A stretch of DNA of 64,000 nt from Erythrobacter sp. (GTDB taxonomy: Bacteria > Pseudomonadota > Alphaproteobacteria > Sphingomonadales > Sphingomonadaceae): assembly GCF_024305245.1 (NCBI RefSeq), contig NZ_JAMWYX010000005.1:124001-188000 (forward strand), read 5' to 3'. A program made the translations under genes and the position numbers. Positions 25,120 to 34,079 of the stretch are shown here, piece by piece; position 1 is the first letter of the stretch, and the number at the start of each line of letters is the position of its first letter. The notes beneath the pieces are model-generated. The model made no database searches and had not been told where the DNA came from. It saw nothing but the letters and a program-made list of their open reading frames with translations.

Positions 25120-26028
25120 ATGAGCACATACCTCCCCACGATCAAGCAGTTGCAATATCTCGTTGCGCTGCATGAACATGGCCATTTCGGCAAAGCCGCC
25201 GATGCCAGCTTCGTGTCGCAATCGACGCTGTCGGCGGGCATCCGCGAGCTGGAATCGCTGTTAGGCGTGACTCTGGTCGAACGTTCGCGCCGGGTCGTGC
25301 GCTTTACCGCGCTGGGCGATCAGGTGGTGGCCAAGGCCAATCGTCTGCTGCGCGAGGCGGAGGAACTGGCCGATCTGGTGCAGGCCGCGGGCAAGCCGCT
25401 GGTGGGCGAGTTGCGCATGAGCGTTATCCCGACCATCGCGCCATTCCTGCTGCCGCGCGTGCTGCCCCGTTTCCGGCGCGAGCGGCCCGAACTCAAGCTG
25501 ATGCTGCGCGAGGAAACCAGCCATGATGCGCTGGAATCGCTGCATCACGGGCGTGTGGATTGTGTGCTGTTGGCGCTGCCGTTCGACACCGGCGACGCGG
25601 CGATCGAGCATATCGCCGATGACCGGTTGTTCATCGCCTTCCCCAAGGACGATCCGCGCGATCCCCCGGCCAGCATTTCGCCGGACATGATCGATCAGGG
25701 TCGTCTGATGCTGCTGGAGGATGGCCACTGCCTGCGCGATCATGCGCTGGCCGCGTGCTCGCGCAGCGAATTGCGCGCCAGCGCGGCGATGATCGGCACG
25801 AGCCTGCACACACTGGTGCAGCTGGTGGACAATGATCTCGGCCTCACCATGCTTCCCGAAATGGCGCTGAAGGCGGGCATTCTGGCCGGCACCCAAGTGG
25901 TCGCCCGCCCGGTGGACAGCCCCACAGCCAAGCGCGAGATCGTGCTGGCGTGGCGCAAGAATTCCCCGCGAGAGGCGGATTTCATGCTGCTGGCGGAAGA
26001 ATTGCGGCAGAGCGATTCGCCAAAGTAA
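25120..26028 (+). CDS. oxyR: Hydrogen peroxide-responsive LysR-type activator OxyR
   Basis: This 302-residue LysR-type protein has an N-terminal winged helix-turn-helix (LPTIKQLQYLVALHEHGHFG) and the peroxide-sensing pair in GHCLRDHALAACS, matching OxyR Cys199 and Cys208 in spacing and context. Oxidation to a disulfide turns on peroxide defence genes. Its partners such as katG or ahpC are not in the window. It follows rnd closely; an in-frame start at 25051 inside rnd is rejected. Confidence 0.93.
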   Translation: MSTYLPTIKQLQYLVALHEHGHFGKAADASFVSQSTLSAGIRELESLLGVTLVERSRRVVRFTALGDQVVAKANRLLREAEELADLVQAAGKPLVGELRMSVIPTIAPFLLPRVLPRFRRERPELKLMLREETSHDALESLHHGRVDCVLLALPFDTGDAAIEHIADDRLFIAFPKDDPRDPPASISPDMIDQGRLMLLEDGHCLRDHALAACSRSELRASAAMIGTSLHTLVQLVDNDLGLTMLPEMALKAGILAGTQVVARPVDSPTAKREIVLAWRKNSPREADFMLLAEELRQSDSPK

Positions 26029-26048
26029 CACCGGCGACGAAAACCGGT

Positions 26049-26402
26049 TCAGCACTCCACCAGCGCAAGGCTGATCGCAAGGCCGGTGCCCAGCACCGCC
26101 CCCAGTTTGCGCGAACGCGGGCCGAAAACCGGCTTGCGGCGCCTGCCGGAAGCCGCGTGATGTTCGGCCACCAGCATCATCATTTCGCTGTTCCGGCGTT
26201 CCTCGATAGCATCCACCATCGCGCCCACATCGTCGGCGAGCAGCGCGGCATCGTCGATCAGTGCGGCCGCGCGCTCGTAATCGCCGCGCTTCAGCGCCGA
26301 ATGCGCCTCGCGCTGGAGCATGCTCGCATGTGTTGCCAACTGGCCGACATATTCTTCCTGCCGGCCTCTCGTTTCGGATCCCATGTACGAAAAATAGCGC
26401 AT
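26049..26402 (-). CDS. Hypothetical protein with C-terminal hydrophobic segment
   Basis: The 117-residue protein has a helical, charged body (QEEYVGQLATHASMLQREAH; GDYERAAALIDDAALLADDV) and a C-terminal hydrophobic stretch LGAVLGTGLAISLALVE that may anchor it in the membrane. I do not recognise a family. ATG 26402 has GGAAAGG about 9 bases upstream; ATG 26384 is an alternative. It lies 20 bases downstream of pgsA and is probably co-transcribed. Upstream in-frame codons overlap pgsA and are excluded. Confidence 0.6.
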   Translation of the reverse strand: MRYFSYMGSETRGRQEEYVGQLATHASMLQREAHSALKRGDYERAAALIDDAALLADDVGAMVDAIEERRNSEMMMLVAEHHAASGRRRKPVFGPRSRKLGAVLGTGLAISLALVEC

Positions 26403-26422
26403 TCCGAAGCGCCTTTCCAGCC

Positions 26423-27031
26423 TCAATCCATGTGTTTGAGGCCGACCCGCAGGTAATCCCAGCCGGTGATGCAGGTCAGCACGGCTGCGGTCCACAGGCT
26501 CACCAGCCCGATCAGATGGACCCAGCTTTCCGCGATGCTGCCGCAAGCCTCGAACACTGATTGACACGGCTGCCCATGCACCGCCCCGCCGAGGATCAGC
26601 GCCCCCAGCGACACCAGCTGAAAAGTCGTCTTCCACTTTGCCAGCTTGGATACCGGCACCGAAACCTGCGCCCCGCCAAGAAATTCGCGCAGGCCCGACA
26701 CTGCGATCTCGCGCACCAGAATAACCAGACCCGCGATCACGTGAACATCCCCGGCGTAGGGGCCGCGCAAATAGCCTTGCGCAGTCAGCACCAGAATCAC
26801 TGCGGCCACCATGATCTTGTCGGCAATCGGATCAAGGAACGTGCCCATTTTCGACACAGTGCCTTGCGCACGGGCAAGATAGCCGTCGAGGTAATCAGTC
26901 AGCGCAATCACGCAATAAAGCACGAACCCGACCAGGTATCCGAACCGCCATTCCGGCCACCACAGGAAAAACGCCAGCAGCGGCACTGCGAAGATCCGTG
27001 AAAGGGTAAGGATATTGGGCAGGCTCGACAT
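26423..27031 (-). CDS. pgsA: CDP-diacylglycerol--glycerol-3-phosphate 3-phosphatidyltransferase
   Basis: This 202-residue membrane enzyme has the complete CDP-alcohol phosphotransferase signature, D-x2-DG-x2-AR-x8-G-x3-D-x3-D, within DYLDGYLARAQGTVSKMGTF and LDPIADK. It makes phosphatidylglycerol phosphate, the first committed step to phosphatidylglycerol and cardiolipin. The N-terminus MSSLPNILTLSRIFAVP is canonical, so the in-frame extension to 27115 is rejected. It diverges from the LplT-like transporter gene, which also concerns phospholipids. Confidence 0.95.
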   Translation of the reverse strand: MSSLPNILTLSRIFAVPLLAFFLWWPEWRFGYLVGFVLYCVIALTDYLDGYLARAQGTVSKMGTFLDPIADKIMVAAVILVLTAQGYLRGPYAGDVHVIAGLVILVREIAVSGLREFLGGAQVSVPVSKLAKWKTTFQLVSLGALILGGAVHGQPCQSVFEACGSIAESWVHLIGLVSLWTAAVLTCITGWDYLRVGLKHMD

Positions 27032-27183
27032 GGCTATCCTACGCTGTAGCGCGGCATTTGAGCGGGAAAAAGCCCAAGCTCCATGCCCCTGCCCCAGATT
27101 GCGGTATCCGCGCAAGGCTTGTGAATACCCGCGCTCACGCTATGTCCGGCCTATCTCACAGGGAAGTACCGGCACATTCACGC

Positions 27184-28500
27184 ATGACCACGTCGACCGA
27201 TCTCATGCGCCAGCGGCGCTTTCTGCCGCTATTCCTGACCCAGCTGCTGAACGCGCTCAACGACAATCTCTACAAGAACGCGATGGTGCTGTTCGTGGTC
27301 TATCAGGTCTACGATTCGCCTGAGACAGAAACCTTCATCAGCGGCATTGCCACGGCGGTGTTCGTGCTGCCATTCGTGCTGTTCTCGGCGACAGCAGGGC
27401 AGCTGGCCGACATGCGCAACAAGACCACGATCATCAGGTGGATCAAGTTTTCAGAGATTATCATCATGTCGGTCGGCGCGGCCGGGCTGACGATGGCCGC
27501 GCGCGGGATCGAGATCGAAACCCTCGCCATCCCGTTGATGTTCGTGGCGCTGTTCGCGATGGGGGTGCATTCGACCTTCTTCGGCCCGATCAAATACGCG
27601 ATCCTGCCCCAGCATCTTGAAAAGGAAGAGGTGCTGGCCGGCACCGGCCTCGTCGAGGCGGGGACTTATGTGGCGATCCTTGCGGGCATGATCCTGAGCG
27701 CGGTCTTCTCGGTGACGGAAAGCACCGTCGCGGTGATTGCCATCGCACTGGTCGGTTATGCGATCTGCCGCTTCGTGCCTGCTGCTCCTGCTCAGAGCGC
27801 AGACATCAAGGTCGATTGGAACCCCATCAGCGCCTCAAGATCGTTGATCGCCTTTTCGTTCGCCAATATCGAATTGCGCTATTCGGTACTGGCAATCAGC
27901 TATTTCTGGGCGATTGCGGCGATCCTGGGGGTGCAATTTTTCCCACTGGCCAAGAATGTGCTGCTGGCTGACAAGCAGGTAGCGATGGTGATGCTGGTCG
28001 CCTTCTCTGCCGGAATTGCGATTGGATCGATCGCAATCAATACGCTGCTCAAAGGTGCGATCTCAGCCCGCTATTCGGCTGTCTCCGTGCTGGCTCTGGG
28101 CGGCCTGTTGATCGCCTTCTACTTGATCTGCCGGACGTGGGATCTTCAACCTGCGGGCGAGTTGTTCACCCTGTGGGAGTTCCTCGCTCAGCCGCTCGCG
28201 CTGGTGCTGACCGCAAACCTGCTGCTGATCGCGGTGGCAGGCGGCATGTTCGTGGTCCCGCTGTATGCCTTCCTTACGACGCGCGTGGAAAAGTCGGAAG
28301 CCTCGCGTTCGGTGGCCGCCAATAATTTCATCTCGTCGCTGTTCATGGTGGTCGGCGCAGGCGTGGCCGGGGGCTTGGGCTTCCTCGGCATCCCGCTGGA
28401 GGAGCAATTGCTCGTCAGCCTGATCCTGTGCCTCGCATCAGCGCACCTCGCCCGCAAGCTGCACGCGCTCGAACACCTGCGCGGGCCTGAATTCGGCTAG
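27184..28500 (+). CDS. MFS transporter, LplT/Aas-type lysophospholipid flippase-like
   Basis: The 438-residue protein has about 12 membrane segments. The N-terminal block FLPLFLTQLLNALNDNLYKN and IATAVFVLPFVLFSATAGQL are characteristic of the LplT and Aas-MFS branch, which moves lysophospholipids across the inner membrane for re-acylation. No acyltransferase domain is fused here. The start at ATG 27184 is a judgement: an earlier ATG at 27142 is in frame but adds residues unlike the family N-terminus, and neither has a strong ribosome site. Confidence 0.8.
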   Translation: MTTSTDLMRQRRFLPLFLTQLLNALNDNLYKNAMVLFVVYQVYDSPETETFISGIATAVFVLPFVLFSATAGQLADMRNKTTIIRWIKFSEIIIMSVGAAGLTMAARGIEIETLAIPLMFVALFAMGVHSTFFGPIKYAILPQHLEKEEVLAGTGLVEAGTYVAILAGMILSAVFSVTESTVAVIAIALVGYAICRFVPAAPAQSADIKVDWNPISASRSLIAFSFANIELRYSVLAISYFWAIAAILGVQFFPLAKNVLLADKQVAMVMLVAFSAGIAIGSIAINTLLKGAISARYSAVSVLALGGLLIAFYLICRTWDLQPAGELFTLWEFLAQPLALVLTANLLLIAVAGGMFVVPLYAFLTTRVEKSEASRSVAANNFISSLFMVVGAGVAGGLGFLGIPLEEQLLVSLILCLASAHLARKLHALEHLRGPEFG

Positions 28501-28510
28501 ATGGTTGCGT

Positions 28511-28702
28511 TCAGATGATGAAGGTGAGGATTGCCGCCGTCGTAGCGACATAGACGCTGGCAAAGCCGCGCACATCGGACAGCGTCAGGCGCCACAGGTC
28601 TTCGGCGGGGATCGGGATCAGGTCACGCTTCACGCGCGGCGGCAGGCTGGCACGGAACCAGTGCCGGGCAGTTTCTTCGGTCAGAACGAGGCTGCGACGC
28701 AT
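28511..28702 (-). CDS. Small hypothetical protein with C-terminal membrane segment
   Basis: This 63-residue protein begins MRRSLVLTEETARHWFRASL and ends in a hydrophobic segment GFASVYVATTAAILTFII. I recognise no family. ATG 28702 gives a natural start; an in-frame extension to 28774 looks unlike protein and is dropped. It converges on the MFS transporter gene, 10 bases away, and is the only candidate in this interval. Confidence 0.5.
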   Translation of the reverse strand: MRRSLVLTEETARHWFRASLPPRVKRDLIPIPAEDLWRLTLSDVRGFASVYVATTAAILTFII

Positions 28703-28881
28703 TGTGCGATTCTCCCGTGGCACGAAGCTGCACTTTAAGACTTTCTTAACCGTTTGGAACCTTCGCCGCCGCACATGTCACAGCTTGGGACAGGCTTTCT
28801 GCCGCAACCGGGCGCCTGTCGTTTGCGCCGCCCGATGCCCGGCTGTAGACGCTCAGGGACGATAAGACGGGAGAATGTCGC

Positions 28882-30555
28882 GTGCCTGATTCCACACGTA
28901 GTGCCGCTGCGCTGCTGGTCGATTGCCTTGCCGATCAAGGCTGTGAACGGATTTTCACGGTGCCGGGCGAAAGCTTTCTCGCGGTGCTCGATGCCCTGCC
29001 CGACCGGCCCGAAATCGACGTGGTGACCTGCCGTCAGGAAGGCGGGGTCGCCTTCATGGCTTGCGCCGATGGCAGCATGACCGGAAGGCCCGGCGTCGCT
29101 TTCGTCACCCGCGGACCGGGGGCGACCAATGCCAGCATCGGGGTGCATGTCGCCCATCAGGATTCGCAGCCGATGATCCTGTTCGTCGGCGATGTCGCCC
29201 GGCCCATGCAAGGGCGCGAAGGGTTTCAGGAGGTCGACTTTCCGGCGTTTTTCGGCCCGATTTGCAAATGGGCTGCGCGGATCGACGATCCAGCCCGCAT
29301 TCCGGAATACATCGCGCGCGCCTATGCCACAGCCATCAATGGTCGGCCCGGCCCGGTGGTGCTGGCCCTGCCCGAAGATATGCTGATCGAACAGGTGCCT
29401 GCCGCGCTCGAGCCCCGCCCCTTCGTCACGCGTGCGACACAAGCCGCCTGCCCCGACGCGATACAGGCGCTGTTCGACCTCGTCGCCGATGCCGCCAGCC
29501 CGATCGCGATCATTGGCGGCGCAGGCTGGAACGCCAAGGCACGCGAATATTTTCAGCAGTTCGCCGAAAGGATCGGCCTGCCGGTGGCGACAGCTTTCCG
29601 CCGTCAGGACGCGATTGCGCCTTCATCCCCGGTCTATGCCGGAAATCTCGGCTATGGTCCGAACCCCAAACTGGTCGAGCGGGTGAAAAACGCCGATCTC
29701 GTCATCGCTGTCGGCGCACGTTTGGGCGAAGCGACCACTGATGGATATGAGGTCCCCAGCCTCGAACATCCCGGACAATTATTGGTCCACATCCACCCCG
29801 ACCCCGAAGAACTGGGCCGTGTTTATCGCACCGATCTGGCGCTGTGCTGCGCGGTCGACGAATTCGCCGAATGCGCGGCCTTGTGGGAGGATTCGGGGAT
29901 CATTCCGTTCGACGCCGGAGCGCAGGCTCATCGCGAATGGCTGGAATGGGCCACGCCTCACTCATCGGACGCCGCCATCGACCTCGCAGCTTGCGTTGCG
30001 GCGATGCACGACATGCTGCCCACCGACACCATGATCGCGAACGGGGCGGGCAATTTTGCCGGGTGGTGGCACCGGTACTGGCGGTATGATGCCTACCCCG
30101 GACAGCTTGCCCCTACCTGCGGCGCAATGGGTTACGGGGTGCCTGCCGCTGTCGCCGCAGCGCTGCGTTATCCTGATCGCACGGTCGTGGCGGTGGCGGG
30201 TGACGGAGACTTCCTGATGAACGGGCAGGAACTGGCCACGGCCATGCAATATGGTGTGAACCTCATCGTGGTGGTGGTGGACAACGGCGCCTACGGCACG
30301 ATCAGGATGCATCAGGAACGCGAATACCCCGGCCGCGTCTCCGCCACCAATCTCGCCAACCCCGATTTTGCCGCACTTGGCGCGGCCTATGGGGCATGGA
30401 GCGCGCGAGCGGAGACGACAGAACAGTTTTTTGCTGCGCTCGCCGAGGCCAAGGACCGTATCGGCCTTCGCCTGATCCATGCCAAAACCGATCTTGAACG
30501 GATCGCGGCCAGCGGCGCGACGATCAGCGGGATCAGGGACCGAGCGAAAAGCTGA
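28882..30555 (+). CDS. Thiamine diphosphate-dependent enzyme, acetolactate synthase large-subunit-like
   Basis: The 557-residue protein has the three-domain layout of the ThDP decarboxylase/acetolactate synthase superfamily: the PYR domain with GCERIFTVPGESFLAVLDAL and RQEGGVAFMACADG including the activating glutamate, a central domain, and the PP domain with GDGDFLMNGQELATAMQYGV and NGAYGTIRMHQ, which binds ThDP and Mg. There is no adjacent ilvN-like regulatory subunit gene, so it may be a catabolic or stand-alone enzyme rather than the biosynthetic IlvB. It starts at GTG 28882 with a GGGAG upstream. The substrate is uncertain. Confidence 0.85.
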   Translation: MPDSTRSAAALLVDCLADQGCERIFTVPGESFLAVLDALPDRPEIDVVTCRQEGGVAFMACADGSMTGRPGVAFVTRGPGATNASIGVHVAHQDSQPMILFVGDVARPMQGREGFQEVDFPAFFGPICKWAARIDDPARIPEYIARAYATAINGRPGPVVLALPEDMLIEQVPAALEPRPFVTRATQAACPDAIQALFDLVADAASPIAIIGGAGWNAKAREYFQQFAERIGLPVATAFRRQDAIAPSSPVYAGNLGYGPNPKLVERVKNADLVIAVGARLGEATTDGYEVPSLEHPGQLLVHIHPDPEELGRVYRTDLALCCAVDEFAECAALWEDSGIIPFDAGAQAHREWLEWATPHSSDAAIDLAACVAAMHDMLPTDTMIANGAGNFAGWWHRYWRYDAYPGQLAPTCGAMGYGVPAAVAAALRYPDRTVVAVAGDGDFLMNGQELATAMQYGVNLIVVVVDNGAYGTIRMHQEREYPGRVSATNLANPDFAALGAAYGAWSARAETTEQFFAALAEAKDRIGLRLIHAKTDLERIAASGATISGIRDRAKS

Positions 30556-30567
30556 CCGTAAAAGCGA

Positions 30568-30599
30568 GAGGCCGCCCTCCCCTGCGGGAGGACGGCCTC
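30568..30599. terminator. Strong stem-loop, likely bidirectional terminator between the ThDP enzyme and csbD
   Basis: GAGGCCG (30568-30574) pairs with CGGCCTC (30593-30599), and CCTCCC pairs with GGGAGG, with one mismatch and a four-base loop. It sits 12 bases past the ThDP enzyme stop and downstream of csbD on the other strand, as expected for convergent genes. There is no long T-run on either side. Confidence 0.65.
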
Positions 30600-30622
30600 A
30601 TGCAATGCCTTGACGGCGTTCG

Positions 30623-30793
30623 TCAGACCCGGTCGCCGGCCGCGCCCTTGATCTCGCCCTTGGCCTTGTCGGTCTTTCCGTCGACTTCCTGAGCCCGGCC
30701 TTCGGCGCGGGTCTTGGGATCGTTGGAATGCTGCTTGGCCTCGCCAATACCTTCCTTGACGCTGCCTTTTGCTTTGTCGGTGAGTTCACCCAT
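30623..30793 (-). CDS. CsbD-family stress protein
   Basis: This 56-residue, highly charged, helical protein has the CsbD pattern: MGELTDKAKGSVKEGIGEAK at the start and KTDKAKGEIKGAAGD near the end. The family is small, abundant and general-stress induced, without known enzyme activity. ATG 30793 has an excellent ribosome site (AAGGAGATCAATC before the ATG). It converges on the ThDP enzyme gene over a shared stem-loop. Confidence 0.9.
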   Translation of the reverse strand: MGELTDKAKGSVKEGIGEAKQHSNDPKTRAEGRAQEVDGKTDKAKGEIKGAAGDRV

Positions 30794-30923
30794 GATTGAT
30801 CTCCTTTGGTTCAAGCCAATGGATTTATTGACCTTTCATGAGACCAATGGGTGGCAGAGATAAATGTTCCGATGGCCGGGGCGGGGTGTGTCCGCTCCGC
30901 GACGGAGCGTTGGACAGACTGCT

Positions 30924-31346
30924 TCAGCCCTTCGCCATCGCGCAAATCACCTGCCATTCCTCTGGCGTCACCCCGCTGACGGACAGGCGCGACTGGCGGA
31001 TCAGTTGCATATCGGCCAGCCGCGGCTCTGCCTTGATCGCGACCAGCGTCACCGGGTGCGCGAATTTCTCCGCAGGCTTCACCTTCACGGCTGCCCACTT
31101 GCCGGTTTCGTCGGTCGGATCGATGATTCCCGCCACGCTGATGGTGCAGATGCCGACGATCTCCAGCCCCTCGCGCGAGTGGTAGAAGAACGCCTGATCG
31201 CCCACCTGCATCGCAGCCAGGTTGTTGCGCGCCTGATAATTGCGCACCCCGTCCCATGTGCCCTCGCCTTCGGCCACCAGATCATCCCAGCCATATTTGA
31301 ACGGCTCGGACTTCATCAGCCAGTATTGCGGGGATCGGCTTGTCAT
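30924..31346 (-). CDS. EVE domain-containing protein
   Basis: The 140-residue single-domain protein has the EVE hallmarks: YWLMKSEPFKYGWDDL at the N-terminus, WDGVRNYQARNNLAAMQVGD and AFFYHSREGLEIVGI. EVE domains are PUA-like readers of modified bases in RNA or DNA, related to YTH domains. Its partner or modification target is unknown, and no restriction genes are nearby. It is followed on its strand by csbD. Confidence 0.88.
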   Translation of the reverse strand: MTSRSPQYWLMKSEPFKYGWDDLVAEGEGTWDGVRNYQARNNLAAMQVGDQAFFYHSREGLEIVGICTISVAGIIDPTDETGKWAAVKVKPAEKFAHPVTLVAIKAEPRLADMQLIRQSRLSVSGVTPEEWQVICAMAKG

Positions 31347-31544
31347 GCGTCATTTGCTCCATGCGAAGGGACGTGATGCTTCGTCTTGCCGATAGACCGT
31401 CGGGGCGGCACCGCTCAAGCCCTTCGCCCCTCGAACACAAGGGATTAACCCGATATTTAGCGAGACCTGCGATAGCTCCCGTTACTGAGGGATGGATCGG
31501 CCACTTCGGCTGAGCCACCTGCCGCCTTTGCAGGAACGACAGCC

Positions 31545-33194
31545 TTGACGGATCACGATCAACAAAACCCGTTGCAGACTGCCGAGCGCGATGTCGTTGC
31601 GCTTGGGATCGCCGTGGCGGCGATCCTTCTGCTTGTCGCCACTGGCGGTGCAGTCATTCCGGATGCTGTGCGTTCGTTGCTCGGCACCGGCGGAGCGCCC
31701 AACCAGATCCTCGCCAGCGCGCTCCTGCTCAACATCGCGCTCATCATCTTCGGCTGGCGCCGCTATCGCGAACTGACCTGGGAAATCGCCGAGCGCCGCC
31801 GCGCCGAGGAGCAGGCCCGCCTGCTGGCGGCGATCGATCCCCTGACTCACTGCCTCAACCGCCGCAGCATGGTCGAAGCGACCGAGCAACTCCGCACCCG
31901 TGCGGCAATGCGCGGAGAGGCGATCGCCTATTGCATGATCGACCTCGATAATTTCAAGCAGATCAACGACATGTACGGCCATTCCTGCGGTGACGCGGTG
32001 CTGGTCAAGCTGTGCGAGAGAATCCGCGCGCTGCTCCCGCGGGAGGCCAGTCTGGCGCGGCTCGGGGGCGATGAATTCGCCTTTGTCATGGCCTATCCGG
32101 TGGGCCACACCGAACGGATCGACGATCTTGTGATCCGCCTGTTCGCCAGCACGGCCGAACCTTTCAACGCCCGCGATATGACAGTCGAACTGACAATCTC
32201 CATCGGGCTTTCCACCGATCACGATGCTGACGGCTCACCCGGCCCGGTCGTGGATGCCAGTGTGCTGATGCACCGGGCCGACATGGCGCTTTACCATGCC
32301 AAGAAGCAGGGCCGGAACCGCCATTTCTGGTTCGATGCGAGCATGGAGAACGAACTGCGGTTCCGCAACCAGCTGGAGACCGGCATTCGCCGCGGCCTCA
32401 GCGAAAATGAATTCATTCCCTATTACGAACAGCAGATCGATATCGACAGCGGCGACTTGGTCGGCTTTGAAATGCTGGCCCGCTGGCAATCGCAACAGCT
32501 GGGGCTGGTCAGCCCGGAAATCTTCATTCCGATCGCCGAGGAAATGGGCCTCATCACCCAGCTATCGGAACAGTTGATGGATCGTGCCTTCGTCGATGCG
32601 CGCGAATGGGACGATAGTCTGACGTTGTCGATCAACATCTCGCCCGTACAATTGCGCGACCCGTGGTTCGCACAGCGTCTGCTCAAACGTCTGGTGGCGG
32701 CCAACTTCCCGCCGCGACGGCTGGAAATCGAAATCACCGAAAGCTGTCTGCACGAGAATGTCGGACTGGTGCGAACGATGATCACCAGCTTGCGCAATCA
32801 GGGCGTGCAGGTGAGCCTCGATGATTTCGGCACCGGCTATGCCAGTATAGAACAGCTGCGCGACCTGCCGTTCGACCGGATCAAGATCGATCGCAGCTTC
32901 ATCAGCGAATTGCGCGGAGCATCGGAGCACTCACGGATGGCCAATGCGATCATCGCGCTTGGTCGAGGGCTCGATCTGCCCCTGACAGCCGAGGGCGTGG
33001 AAGACGAGGAAATCCTCGCCACGCTGCGATCGATGGGGCGGCTGAAGGCGCAGGGCTATGTCTACGGCAAGCCCGAAACCGCAGCGGAAGTGCGGCAGCG
33101 TCTTGCCGCGCAAGGCAAGCTTTCGAAGGCCGCGCCACCCGCACCAGCCCCTCAGCCCGCGCCGCAGATCTTCCCTCGCGCCGCCAACTCCTGA
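31545..33194 (+). CDS. GGDEF-EAL protein (cyclic di-GMP turnover) with membrane anchor
   Basis: This 549-residue protein has two N-terminal membrane segments (VVALGIAVAAILLLVATGGA; NQILASALLLNIALIIFG), then a diguanylate cyclase domain with intact GGDEF in LARLGGDEFAFVMAY, and an EAL phosphodiesterase domain with FEMLARWQ in the EAL position, DDFGTGYAS and KIDRSFI. Both active-site signatures look intact or near intact, so net activity cannot be predicted. It starts at TTG 31545 with AGGA upstream, and no earlier ATG is in frame. The C-terminal tail is rich in proline and alanine. Confidence 0.9.
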   Translation: MTDHDQQNPLQTAERDVVALGIAVAAILLLVATGGAVIPDAVRSLLGTGGAPNQILASALLLNIALIIFGWRRYRELTWEIAERRRAEEQARLLAAIDPLTHCLNRRSMVEATEQLRTRAAMRGEAIAYCMIDLDNFKQINDMYGHSCGDAVLVKLCERIRALLPREASLARLGGDEFAFVMAYPVGHTERIDDLVIRLFASTAEPFNARDMTVELTISIGLSTDHDADGSPGPVVDASVLMHRADMALYHAKKQGRNRHFWFDASMENELRFRNQLETGIRRGLSENEFIPYYEQQIDIDSGDLVGFEMLARWQSQQLGLVSPEIFIPIAEEMGLITQLSEQLMDRAFVDAREWDDSLTLSINISPVQLRDPWFAQRLLKRLVAANFPPRRLEIEITESCLHENVGLVRTMITSLRNQGVQVSLDDFGTGYASIEQLRDLPFDRIKIDRSFISELRGASEHSRMANAIIALGRGLDLPLTAEGVEDEEILATLRSMGRLKAQGYVYGKPETAAEVRQRLAAQGKLSKAAPPAPAPQPAPQIFPRAANS

Positions 33195-33251
33195 TTCATC
33201 GGTAGCGTCCGGCACTGGACGCGCCGCCCGCGCGTGCATAGATGCGCATTC

Positions 33252-34079
33252 GTGACAAAGCGCATTCCCTTCACCAAGATGCATGGGCTCGGCAACGATT
33301 TCGTCGTGATCGATGCCCGCGAGCATGCTGTGCCGCCGATGACGGCTGCCGCCGTGCGCGCGCTGGCCGACCGGCGCACGGGGGTGGGCTGCGATCAACT
33401 GATCCTCCTGCAGCCGAGCGAAGCGCCCGAAGCGGGCCACGCTTTCCGAATGCGCATCTTCAATGCCGATGGCAGCGAGGTCCAAGCTTGCGGCAATGCC
33501 GCGCGGGCGGTGGCGTTGCTGCATGGCGAAGCGGCGGTCATCGAAACCGGCGGCGGGCCGATCAGGCTTGAGCCGATCGATGGCGGCGCGCGGGTCGACA
33601 TGGGCGCACCCCGTTTCGATTGGGATGCGATTCCCCTCGCCTATGCGATGGATACAGCCGCGATGCCGGTGGGTTGGGATTCGCTCGAAAATCCGATGGC
33701 GGTGAACGTCGGCAACCCGCACGTGATCTTCTTTGTCGATGATGCCGATGGCGTGCCGCTCGAAAGCCTCGGCCCGGTAATCGAGCATGATCCGCTGTTT
33801 CCAGAACGGGTCAACGTCAACGTGGCGAGCCTTGCCGGTAAGGATCATCTGCGCTTGCGGGTGTGGGAACGCGGCGCCGGTCTGACACCGGCGTGCGGCA
33901 CCGGGGCGTGTGCCAGCGCCGTCGCCGCGATCCGGCGCGGGCTGGTGGCCAGCCCGGTGCGCGTGAGCCTGCCGGGCGGCGATCTGGTGATCGCGTGGCA
34001 GCAGGGCGGCACCATCCAGATGAGCGGCCCGGCCACGACGAGCTTTCACGGCAGTTTCGACTGGGACGATTTCGCGTGA
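33252..34079 (+). CDS. dapF: Diaminopimelate epimerase
   Basis: The 275-residue cofactor-independent epimerase has the two catalytic cysteines in VQACGNAARAV and TPACGTGACAS, and the conserved start PFTKMHGLGNDFVVID. It converts LL- to meso-diaminopimelate for lysine and peptidoglycan synthesis. GTG 33252 yields the family N-terminus; GTG 33234 would add six residues. The stop overlaps the next start (GTGA at 34076), beginning the dapF-mtaB-ftsY-yciB operon. Confidence 0.95.
   Translation: MTKRIPFTKMHGLGNDFVVIDAREHAVPPMTAAAVRALADRRTGVGCDQLILLQPSEAPEAGHAFRMRIFNADGSEVQACGNAARAVALLHGEAAVIETGGGPIRLEPIDGGARVDMGAPRFDWDAIPLAYAMDTAAMPVGWDSLENPMAVNVGNPHVIFFVDDADGVPLESLGPVIEHDPLFPERVNVNVASLAGKDHLRLRVWERGAGLTPACGTGACASAVAAIRRGLVASPVRVSLPGGDLVIAWQQGGTIQMSGPATTSFHGSFDWDDFA

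Noticed and set aside
23781..25241. 486-codon minus-strand frame opposite rnd
   Set aside because: Antisense shadow; rnd has intact DEDD and HRDC motifs.
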